This document shows, piece after piece, positions 16,559-25,600 of a stretch of DNA of 40,398 nucleotides. The stretch's first letter is position 1; each line of letters starts with the position of its first letter. Both the position numbers and the translations under genes were made by a program. Origin of the DNA: a virus; the IMG/VR virus record IMGVR_UViG_3300050343_000183, positions 1-40,398 of that record, one strand, 5' to 3'. The notes beneath the pieces are model-generated. The model did no database searches and was not told the DNA's origin. It saw nothing but the letters and a program-made list of their open reading frames with translations.

Positions 16559-17863
16559 ATGGAATCTTATTCTAACTTGGTCGAAAAGTGGGGCCCTGTT
16601 CTTAACGAAGAAACAGCTGGCTCTATTAAAGACAACCACAGAAAGCAAGTAACTGCTGCTCTGTTGGAAAATACTGAGAGAGCTCTTACTGAAGAGCGCG
16701 CTCAACTAAACGAAGCTGCACCAACAAACGCTACTGGCGCTTCAATCAATAACTGGGATCCAGTATTGATCAGCCTAGTACGTCGTGCTGCTCCAAACCT
16801 AATTGCTCACGATTTAGCATCTGTACAGCCTATGAACGGTCCAACAGGTCTTATCTTTGCAATGAAGTCAAAGTACACATCACAAGGTGGTACAGAGGCT
16901 ATGTTCAACGAAGCTGATACTCAGTTCTCTGGTACTCAAGCAACTCCAGCAAATAACGTTGCTGATGGTACTGACGGTTCAGGACTACTTAGCTACGGTG
17001 GTGACTCTGCTATGCCTCAACCAAACCACGGTTCTGGTATGGCAACAGACTCTGCTGAAGCTCTTGGATCATCTGGTTCAACAGACTTCGCAGAAATGGC
17101 ATTCAGCATTGAGCGTCAAACTGTGACTGCAAAGTCACGTGCTCTAAAAGCTGAGTACTCATTAGAGTTGGCTCAGGATCTTAAAGCGATCCACGGTTTA
17201 GACGCTGAATCAGAATTGGCAAACATCTTGTCAACTGAGATTCTTGCTGAGATCAACCGCGAAATCATTCGTGTGATCAACGCTCATGCTAAGCCTGGTG
17301 CTCAATCAACACATATCACTAAGAAAGGTTTAATCGATCTTAATGCTGATGTTGATGGTCGTTGGTCTGCAGAGAAATTTAAAGGTCTCGGCATCCAAAT
17401 CGATCGTGAAGCTAACCAAATCGCAAAAGATACTCGTAGAGGAAAAGGTAACGTGATGGTATGTTCATCTGACGTTGCTTCTGCACTAGCATCAACAGGT
17501 ATGTTAGACTACTCACAAGTACTTGCTTCTAACACATTGAATGTAGACGATACAGGTAACACATTTGCTGGTACTCTGAATGGTCGCATGAAAGTGTACA
17601 TCGACCCTTATGCAACAGTTGATTATATCACTGTTGGCTATAAAGGCGCAAACGCATATGATGCAGGTCTTTTCTACTGCCCATACGTACCATTAACAAT
17701 GATGCGTGCAGTTGCTGAAGACACATTCCAGCCAAAAATTGGTTTCAAGACACGATATGGTCTTGCTTCAAACCCATTCACACCTGGATCATCTAATGGC
17801 TTAGGTACTGCTCGTCAGAACCAGTACTACAGAATTATGCGTGTGGATAACATCCTTGGGTAA
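16559..17863 (+). CDS. 23: Major capsid protein gp23
   Basis: 434 residues, shorter than T4 gp23 (521) and nearer to cyanophage forms. Diagnostic segments: WDPVLISLVRRAAPNLIAHD, GPTGLIFAMKSKY, SFSIERQTVTAKSRALKAEY-like (here FSIERQTVTAKSRALKAEYS), ELAQDLKAIHGLDAESELAN, and VYIDPYATVDYITVGYKG near the end. The N-terminal ~50 residues should be removed by gp21. The gene has the most C-rich, optimised codon use in the window, in line with high expression. GGGAGA is the ribosome site. A strong terminator follows. Confidence 0.97.
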   Translation: MESYSNLVEKWGPVLNEETAGSIKDNHRKQVTAALLENTERALTEERAQLNEAAPTNATGASINNWDPVLISLVRRAAPNLIAHDLASVQPMNGPTGLIFAMKSKYTSQGGTEAMFNEADTQFSGTQATPANNVADGTDGSGLLSYGGDSAMPQPNHGSGMATDSAEALGSSGSTDFAEMAFSIERQTVTAKSRALKAEYSLELAQDLKAIHGLDAESELANILSTEILAEINREIIRVINAHAKPGAQSTHITKKGLIDLNADVDGRWSAEKFKGLGIQIDREANQIAKDTRRGKGNVMVCSSDVASALASTGMLDYSQVLASNTLNVDDTGNTFAGTLNGRMKVYIDPYATVDYITVGYKGANAYDAGLFYCPYVPLTMMRAVAEDTFQPKIGFKTRYGLASNPFTPGSSNGLGTARQNQYYRIMRVDNILG

Positions 17864-17903
17864 TATCCTAAACACATAAGAATAGGGATAACCTATCAAA
17901 CTG

Positions 17904-17927
17904 GGGCGCTTCGGCGCCCTTTTTTTT
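17904..17927 (+). terminator. Strong intrinsic terminator after gp23
   Basis: Stem GGGCGC (17904-17909), UUCG loop, GCGCCC (17914-17919), then eight T. This is a canonical rho-independent terminator. The next late promoter octamer starts 2 nt after the T run. Confidence 0.95.
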
Positions 17928-17928
17928 G

Positions 17929-17936
17929 TATAAATA
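17929..17936 (+). promoter_or_regulatory. Late promoter TATAAATA just before iscA
   Basis: Exact octamer directly after the gp23 terminator. T4 late transcripts start about 6 nt after the octamer, which here is the A of the iscA ATG (17942). The transcript would be leaderless or nearly so for iscA, with a normal leader only for the gene at 18233. Confidence 0.75.
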
Positions 17937-17941
17937 CATGT

Positions 17942-18223
17942 ATGATTAAACTAACAGAAAACGCAGAAGAATATTTGAAAAAAGTTGGAGATCCTCACGT
18001 TTCGCTAAATGTAAAAGGTGGTGGATGTTCAGGTTTTCAATATGAATGGGGTACAACAGATAAAGAACCTACTATAGGAAATCTATGGTTAGATCCTATG
18101 GCAGAGATGTTCGTATTTGGTTGTACTATAGATTACGTAGAAGAGCTTGGTGGATCTTATTTAAAGGTTGTAAACCCTAATGCGACTGCATCATGCGGAT
18201 GTGGTGAAAGCTTTGCCGTCTAG
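17942..18223 (+). CDS. A-type iron-sulfur carrier (IscA/HesB-like)
   Basis: 93 residues. The three cysteines of A-type carriers are present: Cys29 in GGGCSGFQY, and Cys85 and Cys87 in SCGCGESFAV. Such proteins pass Fe-S clusters to target apoproteins; marine T4-like phages often carry one as an accessory gene. It sits between the capsid gene and a tail gene under a late promoter, so it is likely made late, perhaps for a virion or host Fe-S protein. No Shine-Dalgarno is visible before the ATG. The upstream terminator plus the octamer suggest a separate transcription unit. Confidence 0.93.
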   Translation: MIKLTENAEEYLKKVGDPHVSLNVKGGGCSGFQYEWGTTDKEPTIGNLWLDPMAEMFVFGCTIDYVEELGGSYLKVVNPNATASCGCGESFAV

Positions 18224-18232
18224 GAGATATAA

Positions 18233-18727
18233 ATGGTCTATAATATAAACGAAAATTATTTAGAACCAACGGGATTTAAATTAATCTTAGATAGAAAATT
18301 TTATCCTAAGACCGAATATTTTGTAACTAGTGTAACTCACCCTGAAGTTGCTTTACCGGGTGTTGAGGTTCCTTTTAAGTCTATAGCTACTCACCAACCA
18401 GGTGATAGGTTACAATTTGGTGAATTAATATGTAATGTAGTGCTAGATGAGAATTTAGTTAACTATAACGAAATGTATGATATACTAAAAGAAACAGTAC
18501 AAGTAAATGAAATAAATAGACTTACAAGAGATGTTACACAAAAGCCTCTTGATATGGATTTAAAACTATATACACTAAGCAGCAAAAATAACGCTAATAA
18601 AGAAATTACTTATTATGATTCTAGGCTTACATCAATTGGAGGAATAGAATTAGAATCAACAAGAGCAGATATACAATATATTACTGTCGCACTTGCATTT
18701 GAATTTAACTACTTTGAAATTAAATAA
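18233..18727 (+). CDS. 3: Tail-tube-fold protein, probably gp3 tail completion protein
   Basis: 164 residues (T4 gp3 has 176). The architecture is that of tail-tube-type beta proteins: FKLILDR ... VTSVTHPEVALPGVEVPFKS, GDRLQFGELICNVVLDENLV, 'YNEMYDILKE' and a C-terminal strand pair ITVALAFEFNYFEIK. In marine T4-like phages gp3 lies between gp23 and uvsY, which is the position here. gp3 ends the tube and stabilises the sheath. Assignment uses fold pattern and synteny; a gp54-like or other tube paralog is the alternative. TAGGAG is the ribosome site. Confidence 0.72.
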   Translation: MVYNINENYLEPTGFKLILDRKFYPKTEYFVTSVTHPEVALPGVEVPFKSIATHQPGDRLQFGELICNVVLDENLVNYNEMYDILKETVQVNEINRLTRDVTQKPLDMDLKLYTLSSKNNANKEITYYDSRLTSIGGIELESTRADIQYITVALAFEFNYFEIK

Positions 18728-18742
18728 ATAGATCCATATAAT
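18714..18742 (+). promoter_or_regulatory. Probable sigma70-type promoter for uvsY-uvsW
   Basis: TTGAAA (18714-18719), 17 nt, TATAAT (18737-18742), 11 nt before the uvsY ATG at 18754. The -35 lies in the end of the upstream gene. The leader would be very short, which weakens the case, but box sequences and spacing are close to consensus. Confidence 0.45.
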
Positions 18743-18753
18743 GGAGTTATATT

Positions 18754-19197
18754 ATGAATCTTGAATCTGTACTCGAGATGTGGAAAAAAGACTCTGAGAT
18801 CCCTCAGTATAATCTTGATGAAACATCTAGACAAACCCCAACACTACATGCAAAATATATGGAGTTTATGTCCATAGCCCGTCTTCAGTTAAAGAAAGCT
18901 GAGATGGCACAAAAGACTTTACTCAAAAAGAAGTGGCTATACTATAATGGCAAAATGACTCAAGAACAAATTGAGTTAGAAGGATGGGACTTCGATCCAT
19001 TTGAAGGACTAAAGGTTCTTAAAGGTGAGATGGATTATTACTATGATGCTGATAGTGATATACAAAAATCCGAAGAAAAAATTACTTACTATAAAACCTA
19101 TATCGAGACACTTACTGAGATTATAAATGTATTAAAGTGGAGACATTCCACTATAAAAAATATTATTGATTGGAGAAGGTTCGAAGCGGGTGGATAA
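18754..19197 (+). CDS. uvsY: Recombination mediator UvsY
   Basis: 147 residues (T4 UvsY 137). The C-terminal IKNIIDWRRFEAGG corresponds to T4 IKHIQDMRAFEAGK, and 'KKKWLYYNGKMTQEQIE' to T4 KARLDYYSGRGDGDE. UvsY loads UvsX recombinase on gp32-coated single strands for recombination-dependent replication. Its neighbour is uvsW, as in other marine T4-like phages. GGAG is placed before the ATG. uvsX itself is not in this window. Confidence 0.93.
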   Translation: MNLESVLEMWKKDSEIPQYNLDETSRQTPTLHAKYMEFMSIARLQLKKAEMAQKTLLKKKWLYYNGKMTQEQIELEGWDFDPFEGLKVLKGEMDYYYDADSDIQKSEEKITYYKTYIETLTEIINVLKWRHSTIKNIIDWRRFEAGG

Positions 19198-20704
19198 ATT
19201 AGTTGTAAGTCAGAAGAATCATTCTGTAATGTCAGTCCATACTGATATGGGAATAGCTAACGAGCTGACAGACTTCTTTTCATTTTTTGTTCCTGGCTAT
19301 AAGTATATGCCAGCATTTCGTAATAAGGTGTGGGACGGCAAAATAAGGTTGTATAATTCACAGGCACAAGAATTACCTAGTGGATTGTTTTCATATTTGC
19401 AGGAATTTTGTGGTCCACGTAATTATAAGGTAGAAGTGGAGCACGATAATTTTTATGGCCTACCAGGTGCTACGGTCGACGTAGATCCCGCTGAGCTAAG
19501 TACCTTTATTAACGGATTGGTTTTATCTACAAAAGGCCAGAGAATTAATCCGCGTGGTTATCAAATAGAAGCAATTTGCGAAGGACTGCACAGAAAACGC
19601 TCCATATTATTAAGTCCTACTGGTTCTGGTAAATCGCTTATTATATACGTATTGATGAGATACTTACTAGAGAAGACAAACAAAAAATGTTTGATCATTG
19701 TACCTACGACTTCTCTTGTTCAACAGATGTATTCTGACTTTGAAGACTATGCTCATTATGATGAGAACTTTGTGGTAGAAAACGAATGCCACAGAATATA
19801 TTCTGGTAAACCTAAGATGAATATGAAAGAAAGAATATTCATTTCTACTTGGCAATCTATTTACAAATTGCCAGGATCTTGGTTCGAACAGTTTAGTACA
19901 GTCTTTGGTGATGAGTGCCATGGTTTTAAATCTAAATCTCTTACATCTATAATGAATAAGAGTCGAGAAGCCGAATACAGATTTGGTACAACCGGTACAT
20001 TAGATGGTACCCAAACTCATAGGCTCGTATTAGAAGGCCTTTTTGGAAAGGTATATAATGTTACAACTACTAAAAAACTACAAGAAGATGATACCCTAGC
20101 GCCATTAGAAATTAATGTATTATTGCTTAAGTATCCCGAACATGTAAGAAAAGCTTTTGGTAAAAAAGATTATCATGATGAATTAGATTATATTGTTACA
20201 AATGAGGCACGTAATAAGTTTATAAATAATCTTGCATTAGATCAAAACGGTAATACTCTTATATTATTCCAATTTGTAGACAAACACGGAAAACCATTAT
20301 ATAATTTAATTAAATCTAATGCACACGAAAGACGAAAAGTTTTTTACGTATCAGGAGATGTAGAGACAGCGGATAGAGAAGCAATTCGCAAAATAGTGGA
20401 GAAACAGAAGAATGCAATTATCGTCGCATCGTTGGGCACTTTTAGCACTGGTATCAATATTCGTAATTTACATAACATTATTTTTGCCTCTCCCTCAAAA
20501 TCTCAAATTAAAGTCTTGCAATCAATTGGAAGAGGACTCAGAAAATCAGACGACTCTAGAACTACTAAGCTCTTTGACTTGGCGGACGATTTGCATTGGA
20601 GAGGACGTAAAAATTATACGCTAACACATAGCGCAGAACGAATTAGAATATACTCAAGAGAATCTTTTAACTATAAAATATATGAGATAGAGTTCAAAAC
20701 ATGA
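19190..20704 (+). CDS. uvsW: Recombination DNA helicase UvsW
   Basis: 504 residues from GTG at 19190, chosen because GGAGAAGG lies 10 nt upstream; T4 UvsW has about 503. Superfamily 2 motifs: Walker A SPTGSGKS (I), FGDECHGFK (DECH, II), GTTGTLDG (III), and QSIGRGLRKS (VI). The N-terminal part (YKYMPAFRNKVWDGKIRLYN) matches the small DNA-binding domain of UvsW. It branch-migrates Holliday junctions and unwinds R-loops, which switches origin use late in infection. It overlaps uvsY by 8 nt and the next gene by 4 nt. Confidence 0.94.
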   Translation: MDKLVVSQKNHSVMSVHTDMGIANELTDFFSFFVPGYKYMPAFRNKVWDGKIRLYNSQAQELPSGLFSYLQEFCGPRNYKVEVEHDNFYGLPGATVDVDPAELSTFINGLVLSTKGQRINPRGYQIEAICEGLHRKRSILLSPTGSGKSLIIYVLMRYLLEKTNKKCLIIVPTTSLVQQMYSDFEDYAHYDENFVVENECHRIYSGKPKMNMKERIFISTWQSIYKLPGSWFEQFSTVFGDECHGFKSKSLTSIMNKSREAEYRFGTTGTLDGTQTHRLVLEGLFGKVYNVTTTKKLQEDDTLAPLEINVLLLKYPEHVRKAFGKKDYHDELDYIVTNEARNKFINNLALDQNGNTLILFQFVDKHGKPLYNLIKSNAHERRKVFYVSGDVETADREAIRKIVEKQKNAIIVASLGTFSTGINIRNLHNIIFASPSKSQIKVLQSIGRGLRKSDDSRTTKLFDLADDLHWRGRKNYTLTHSAERIRIYSRESFNYKIYEIEFKT

Positions 20705-21102
20705 CCGAAGAAGAAATAATTCAATTAAAATTATCGAGTGGTGAAGAAATATTATGTGAGATCATTCAATGGGATGATGATCACAATGCTACTATACTTG
20801 TTAAAAATGCATTTGAGATATATTTCTTACAATCTCCAACAGGAGCAATGAGACTATGTACTCTTCGACCTTTTATGGTTGGACAAATAGAGGAAGGTTA
20901 TAATATTGCATTGAATGGGGACTTAATCATTTCTCAAGCAAGTCCGTCACGAGAAATATTAAGTAATTATCGAGATACACTTGGTGAATATTTTAAATTC
21001 AACGAGGGACCAACCGATGAAGAATTAAAAGAAATTGAAAAAGAAGAAATGGCAGAGAACGTATTACCATTTCCGCGGATTGATAAGAGTAAATTACACT
21101 AG
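20701..21102 (+). CDS. Conserved unknown protein, Sm-like start
   Basis: 133 residues, ATGA overlap with uvsW. The N-terminal ~75 residues (IIQLKLSSGEEILCEIIQWD, then 'ILVKNAFEIYF' and LRPFMVG) look like a small beta barrel of the Sm/LSm type. The C-terminal 40 are acidic and then 'NVLPFPRIDKSKLH'. Similar proteins accompany uvsW in marine T4-like phages as I recall, without known function. RNA or protein binding is a guess from the predicted fold. Confidence 0.6.
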   Translation: MTEEEIIQLKLSSGEEILCEIIQWDDDHNATILVKNAFEIYFLQSPTGAMRLCTLRPFMVGQIEEGYNIALNGDLIISQASPSREILSNYRDTLGEYFKFNEGPTDEELKEIEKEEMAENVLPFPRIDKSKLH

Positions 21103-21206
21103 GGTATACCACCCACCTCAAAAAGCCTCTATTAATTATACACCAGTTTTCAGGGTTTGTACACCCCTAAAACGCATTTTTTTTATATTTTTTTTAAAAA
21201 AATTAG

Positions 21207-21235
21207 TGTACATCGCCGTAAAAATATAGTATGAT
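21207..21235 (+). promoter_or_regulatory. Early-type promoter for gp55-gp47-gp46
   Basis: TGTACA (21207-21212), 17 nt, TATGAT (21230-21235), 20 nt before the gp55 ATG with AAAGGA as ribosome site. Just upstream, 21176-21203 is an uninterrupted run of T then A tracts that could serve as an UP element or as the U-tract of a weak terminator (stem GGGT/ACCC at about 21153-21165). Confidence 0.75.
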
Positions 21236-21254
21236 ATATGTGAAAGGATAAATT

Positions 21255-21845
21255 ATGGCAAGAACTAAACGTCAAAGTATTCACTATGTAAATAACGCAG
21301 ACTTTTCAACTGCGGTTGTAGAATACGTTAAAGAAGTTAGAATAGCTAAAGCAAACGAAGAGCAGCTTCCTATTGTAACAAATTACATAGCATCATGCTT
21401 TTTAAAGATAGCCGAAGGCTTATCTCATAAATCAAACTTTATTCGTTACACATATCGTGAAGAGATGGTAATGGATGCTGTTGAGAATTGTTTGAAGGCA
21501 ATAGAAAATTATAATTTAGAAACCGCAACAAGAACTGGAAAACCAAATGCATTTGCATATTTTACTCAAATCACGTGGTATGCGTTTCTCCGTCGTATTG
21601 CTAAAGAGAAAAAGCAACAAGACATCAAACTCAAATATCTCACTAGTTCGGCGTTAGAAACGTTTGTAGAGGTAGAAGGAGATACGTTAGCAAATACCGT
21701 GGCTCAACAATTTGTAGACTTCCTTAAGGATCGTATAGATAAGGTAAAAGCTACAGATGATGCAGTCAAAGAATTCGTCAAGAAAGAAAAACGCAAAAAG
21801 CGTGAGATGAAAGCTGATTCTGATTTGAGTGAATTTTTAAAATGA
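21255..21845 (+). CDS. 55: Late sigma factor gp55
   Basis: 196 residues (T4 gp55 185). Agreement with T4 includes IHYVNNADF (T4 YNYVNNKEL), KIAEGLSHKSNFIRYTYREE (T4 [20 protein letters not shown]) with MVMDAVENCLKAIENYNLET, and 'PNAFAYFTQITWYAFLRRI' (T4 PHAYITQACFNAFVQRI). The C-terminal DSDLSEFLK is the short motif that contacts the gp45 clamp in T4 (SLDFLYE). gp55 directs host RNA polymerase to the TATAAATA octamers seen in this window. It overlaps gp47 by 4 nt. Confidence 0.95.
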   Translation: MARTKRQSIHYVNNADFSTAVVEYVKEVRIAKANEEQLPIVTNYIASCFLKIAEGLSHKSNFIRYTYREEMVMDAVENCLKAIENYNLETATRTGKPNAFAYFTQITWYAFLRRIAKEKKQQDIKLKYLTSSALETFVEVEGDTLANTVAQQFVDFLKDRIDKVKATDDAVKEFVKKEKRKKREMKADSDLSEFLK

Positions 21846-22903
21846 AGGTAGCAATAATTAATGACACCCATTGTGGCACTCGCAATTCTTCTGACATATT
21901 TCTCGATAACGCAGAGAAATTTTATAGTGATGTATTTTTTCCTTATCTTTTGGAAAACAATATTCGCCATATCATTCACTTGGGTGATTTCTTCGACAAT
22001 AGAAAATTCGTTAATTTCAAGTGTCTTAATAGGATTAGGAATTGCTTCCTTAAACCGTTACGACAACACGGCATTACAATGGATATCATTCGTGGCAATC
22101 ACGACGTATACTATAAGAATACTGGTGAGCTGAATAGCTTAAAAGAATTACTTGGTCATTATATGAATGAAGTCCATATTATACATGATCCAATTGTTAT
22201 GGATTATGATGGACTACAAATGGCACTAGTACCATGGATCGATGCTGGTAACGAAGAACGATCTATAAAGTTTATCAAAGAATGTAAAGCCGATATACTC
22301 GGTGGTCACTTTGATATTATTGGTTATGAAATGATGAAAGGCATCAAGTGTGAACATGGTCTTGATAGATCATTATTCAAACGGTTCGAAGCCGTATACT
22401 CAGGACATTTCCATACAAAATCAACTCAAGATAATATAACCTATCTTGGCAGTCAAATGGAGTTTTTCTGGAATGACGCACACGACAACAAATACTTCCA
22501 TATTCTGGACACGAATACGAGAGAGCTTGAGGCTATTAGGAACCCTAATACTTTGCACCACAGGATTAGGTATGATGATACTACTACTGATTATATGGAG
22601 TTCGATCTAAGTCAAGTAGATAATAAATTTGTAAAAATAGTTGTAATAAATCGAAAAAATCAGTTTACATTTGATCGATTTGTTGATAGAATACAGAATA
22701 GACCAGTACATGATTTAAAGATCCAAGAGACCTTTGATGAATTTATTGGGTCAAACGTTGGAGATGATGAGATCTCCCTTGAAGACACAACAGAATTGTT
22801 GAATACTTATATAGATGGAGTAGAAACTGAGCTGAGTAAGGAACGTATCAAGAAGGATGTGTACAACCTTATGACTGAGGCTCAATCTTTAGAAATTGCA
22901 TGA
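21842..22903 (+). CDS. 47: Recombination nuclease subunit gp47 (Mre11-like)
   Basis: 353 residues (T4 gp47 339). Calcineurin-like phosphoesterase motifs are complete: Asp8 and His10 in INDTHCG, HLGDFFDNRK, IRGNHDVYY, GGHFDIIGY and SGHFHTKS. With gp46 it processes double-strand ends for recombination and degrades host DNA. ATGA overlaps with gp55 upstream and gp46 downstream suggest coupled translation. Confidence 0.96.
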   Translation: MKVAIINDTHCGTRNSSDIFLDNAEKFYSDVFFPYLLENNIRHIIHLGDFFDNRKFVNFKCLNRIRNCFLKPLRQHGITMDIIRGNHDVYYKNTGELNSLKELLGHYMNEVHIIHDPIVMDYDGLQMALVPWIDAGNEERSIKFIKECKADILGGHFDIIGYEMMKGIKCEHGLDRSLFKRFEAVYSGHFHTKSTQDNITYLGSQMEFFWNDAHDNKYFHILDTNTRELEAIRNPNTLHHRIRYDDTTTDYMEFDLSQVDNKFVKIVVINRKNQFTFDRFVDRIQNRPVHDLKIQETFDEFIGSNVGDDEISLEDTTELLNTYIDGVETELSKERIKKDVYNLMTEAQSLEIA

Positions 22904-24615
22904 TATTATTTAAGACGTTGCGTTATCGTAACTTTTTGTCTACGGGCAATAGTTTTACGACGATAGACTTTATTCGCAGTAAAACCACACTTGTTATCGG
23001 TCACAATGGTGCCGGTAAATCTACAATGCTAGATGCTTTGTCATACGCTCTGTTTGGCAAACCACACCGAAATATTAATAAACCACAACTAGTTAACTCT
23101 ATTAACAATAAGAATTGTGAAGTAGAAGTTGAGTTTAGTATAGGTCAAAGAGAATACAAAATCATACGTGGAATCAAACCAGGTAAGTTTGAAATCCATG
23201 TAGATGGCACGATGATTAACCAATCATCTCATGCCAAAGAGTACCAGAAGATCCTCGAACAAAACATTCTGAAGCTTAATCATAAAAGTTTCCATCAGAT
23301 TGTTGTGTTGGGATCCTCCTCCTTCATTCCTTTCATGCAGCTCCCTTCGCATCATCGGCGGGATGTTATCGAGGATCTTCTGGACATTAATGTATTCTCT
23401 AAAATGAATCAGATCCTAAAAGAAAAGCAAAGCTTATTGAAGGATAATCTTAAGGATGTTGATTACGATTTAGAGTTAGCTAAAGATAAAATTAACTTAC
23501 AACAGAATTATATTAAAGAAGTTGAAGGTCTTGCTGATACAGAGGTTGAGTCCAAGACCGATGAGATAGATGATGCTCGTACTGAGATAGAAACACTTCA
23601 GAGTGATAACACTAAACTTACTCAGTATATAGAAAGACGGTCAAGAGGTTTACAAGAAAAGATTAAAGATCGTCATGACAAAAAACAATCTCTATTACAA
23701 TATAAAGCTGACTTTGATTCTAAGATAAAGACCCTTGTAAAAGAATCTAAGTTCTACGAGAAGCATGATACATGTCCAACATGTGAGCAAGAGATCTCAA
23801 CAGAACTTAAGAAAGAAAAATTACAAACCGCTAAAGATAAGGCAGCAATATATCAAGATACTCTTATCGATCTGGCTGACGAGGCTGAGGCCGTACAAAT
23901 AGATCTTACTGATTTAGATAATAGATCGGCTGAGATAAGAGATAAAACATCTTCTGTTGCAAATAATAATAATGTTATAGATAGTTTACAAAAACGTATT
24001 AATGTATTATCAAATCAGATCGATAAGATTAAAGGTACTGATGGTGATACAGCAAAGGCAAGAGAAGAACTAGCTAAGTTACAAGAACAACGTGAAGCAC
24101 ACTTTGAAAATAAATTACGTATCAATGAAGATGTAACTTATAATACAGTTATTCTTGAGATGCTAAAAGATACCGGTATTAAGACAAAGATTATTAAACA
24201 ATACTTACCGGTTATTAATCAACTTACAAATCAGTATTTACAGATTCTAGATTTCTTTGTGCATTTTAATCTTGATGAAAGTTTTACTGAAACTATTCGG
24301 TCTCGCCATCGTGATAACTTTTCTTATGATTCGTTTTCAGAAGGTGAGAAGCAAAGAATAGATCTGGCTTTATTATTTACTTGGCGTCAGATTGCCAAGA
24401 TGAAAAATTCAGTAGCTACTAACTTACTCATACTTGATGAGACATTTGATTCGTCACTGGATCACGATGGAGTTGGTAATCTAATGAAAATAATTTATGC
24501 GTTTGGCGAAGACACTAATGTATTCGTTATATCACATAAAGGTGAAATCCTTGATGATAAGTTTCAATCTAAGATGGAATTTATTAAAGATAAAAACTTT
24601 AGCAAGGTAAAATAG
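22900..24615 (+). CDS. 46: Recombination nuclease subunit gp46 (Rad50-like ATPase)
   Basis: 571 residues (T4 gp46 560). Walker A GHNGAGKST at residues 34-42; zinc hook CPTC at 292-295 between two coiled-coil arms (about 170-285 and 300-430); signature motif FSEGEKQRIDLALL; Walker B NLLILDETFDSSLD; then VISHKGEI. The ATPase clamps DNA ends and controls gp47. It is the last gene of the gp55-gp47-gp46 operon; the gp45 promoter starts 4 nt after its stop. Confidence 0.96.
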   Translation: MILFKTLRYRNFLSTGNSFTTIDFIRSKTTLVIGHNGAGKSTMLDALSYALFGKPHRNINKPQLVNSINNKNCEVEVEFSIGQREYKIIRGIKPGKFEIHVDGTMINQSSHAKEYQKILEQNILKLNHKSFHQIVVLGSSSFIPFMQLPSHHRRDVIEDLLDINVFSKMNQILKEKQSLLKDNLKDVDYDLELAKDKINLQQNYIKEVEGLADTEVESKTDEIDDARTEIETLQSDNTKLTQYIERRSRGLQEKIKDRHDKKQSLLQYKADFDSKIKTLVKESKFYEKHDTCPTCEQEISTELKKEKLQTAKDKAAIYQDTLIDLADEAEAVQIDLTDLDNRSAEIRDKTSSVANNNNVIDSLQKRINVLSNQIDKIKGTDGDTAKAREELAKLQEQREAHFENKLRINEDVTYNTVILEMLKDTGIKTKIIKQYLPVINQLTNQYLQILDFFVHFNLDESFTETIRSRHRDNFSYDSFSEGEKQRIDLALLFTWRQIAKMKNSVATNLLILDETFDSSLDHDGVGNLMKIIYAFGEDTNVFVISHKGEILDDKFQSKMEFIKDKNFSKVK

Positions 24616-24618
24616 TGG

Positions 24619-24647
24619 TGTACAAACACTCAAAAATATCGTATAAT
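24619..24647 (+). promoter_or_regulatory. Early-type promoter for gp45
   Basis: TGTACA (24619-24624), 17 nt, TATAAT (24642-24647), 23 nt before the gp45 ATG. Starts 4 nt after the gp46 stop. Confidence 0.85.
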
Positions 24648-24670
24648 AGTATTCTAAATTGGAGTATATC

Positions 24671-25345
24671 ATGGAACTAAGTGAAAATACCCTGCAGATT
24701 CTTAAGAACTATGCAGGTATTAATTCTAACATTGTTTTCAACGAAGGCAATAATATTCAGACTATTTCTGAAGCGAAGAATGTTTTATCAGCAGCAAGTA
24801 CTGTTGAAGACTTTCCTCAAAACTTCGGGATCTATGACTTAAATGAATTTTTAAATGTCCTAGGTCTTGTTGATGTACCTAATCTATCTTTCGAGAAAGA
24901 TTATGTGCTCATTAGTGATTCATCTGGCCGGTCAAAAGTTAAGTATTTCTTTTCTGATCCGGACATGTTGACATCACCATCTAAAAAGATTGTAATGCCT
25001 CAGTGCGAAGTACAATTTACTTTAGATGCTAATACACTGAGTCGTATTAAACGTGCCGCGGCGGCTCTTGGTCATGATGAAGTATCGATTACACCAGGTA
25101 ATGGTCATCTAACTTTGTCAGTTGTTGATAGTAAAAATGCTACATCAAATACATTCGCTATCGATATAGCCGGCAATTATCCTGAAGATCCTTTTAACTT
25201 TGTTATAAGTATCTCTAATCTTAAGATTATACCAGGTGATTACCACGTGGCAATTTCGTCTAAACTCATCTCAGAGTTTTCTAATAATGAACTAGGCGTA
25301 TCATATTGGATCGCTCTAGAAAAATCCTCAACATATGGAGAATAA
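24671..25345 (+). CDS. 45: Sliding clamp gp45
   Basis: 224 residues from ATG 24671 (an upstream TTG overlaps the GGAG ribosome site). The start MELSENTLQILKNYAGINSN parallels T4 MKLSKDTTALLKNFATINSG, and FNFVISISNLKIIPGDYHV parallels T4 FNFIINMANMKMQPGNYKL; T4 gp45 has 228 residues. The trimeric ring holds gp43 on DNA and, with gp55, activates late promoters. It has its own early promoter. Confidence 0.95.
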   Translation: MELSENTLQILKNYAGINSNIVFNEGNNIQTISEAKNVLSAASTVEDFPQNFGIYDLNEFLNVLGLVDVPNLSFEKDYVLISDSSGRSKVKYFFSDPDMLTSPSKKIVMPQCEVQFTLDANTLSRIKRAAAALGHDEVSITPGNGHLTLSVVDSKNATSNTFAIDIAGNYPEDPFNFVISISNLKIIPGDYHVAISSKLISEFSNNELGVSYWIALEKSSTYGE

Positions 25346-25346
25346 A

Positions 25347-25598
25347 ATGGCTAAAGCCGAAAATATGGTTACTGCACCAGCTCTTGAGGGAGCACCAGCT
25401 CCTGAAGGCGCACCTGTTGATCATGATCAAATCTATCAGGTATCAACACAAATGGGTCGTTCAATGATTGCGGTCATTGATGCTGTCACTCAACGTGGTG
25501 GCTTCCGTGGAGAAGAGTTATCAACTATTGGTCAGTTACGAGATCAATGTGTGAAAGCTATCTCACTAGGTGAAAACTACGAAGCTAGTAAATCTTAA
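25347..25598 (+). CDS. Small unknown protein after the clamp gene
   Basis: 83 residues from ATG 25347, with GGAG at 25337-25340 inside the end of gp45. The first ~28 residues are a low-complexity Ala/Pro/Glu stretch with a PALEGAPAPEGAP repeat; the rest is a compact helical part (QIYQVSTQMGRSMIAVIDAV). I do not recognise it. Co-expression with gp45 hints at a role in replication or late transcription. Confidence 0.6.
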   Translation: MAKAENMVTAPALEGAPAPEGAPVDHDQIYQVSTQMGRSMIAVIDAVTQRGGFRGEELSTIGQLRDQCVKAISLGENYEASKS

Positions 25599-25600
25599 TA

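Noticed and set aside
18228-18235. TATAAATG resembles the late octamer
   Set aside because: It overlaps the ribosome site and ATG of the gp3-like gene, so no useful transcript could begin there; one base differs from the octamer.
21103-21206. Possible regulatory RNA or strong terminator in the 152-nt gap before gp55
   Set aside because: Only a weak GGGT/ACCC stem and T/A tracts are present. I see no conserved RNA fold and no clear hairpin with a U-tract at the right distance.
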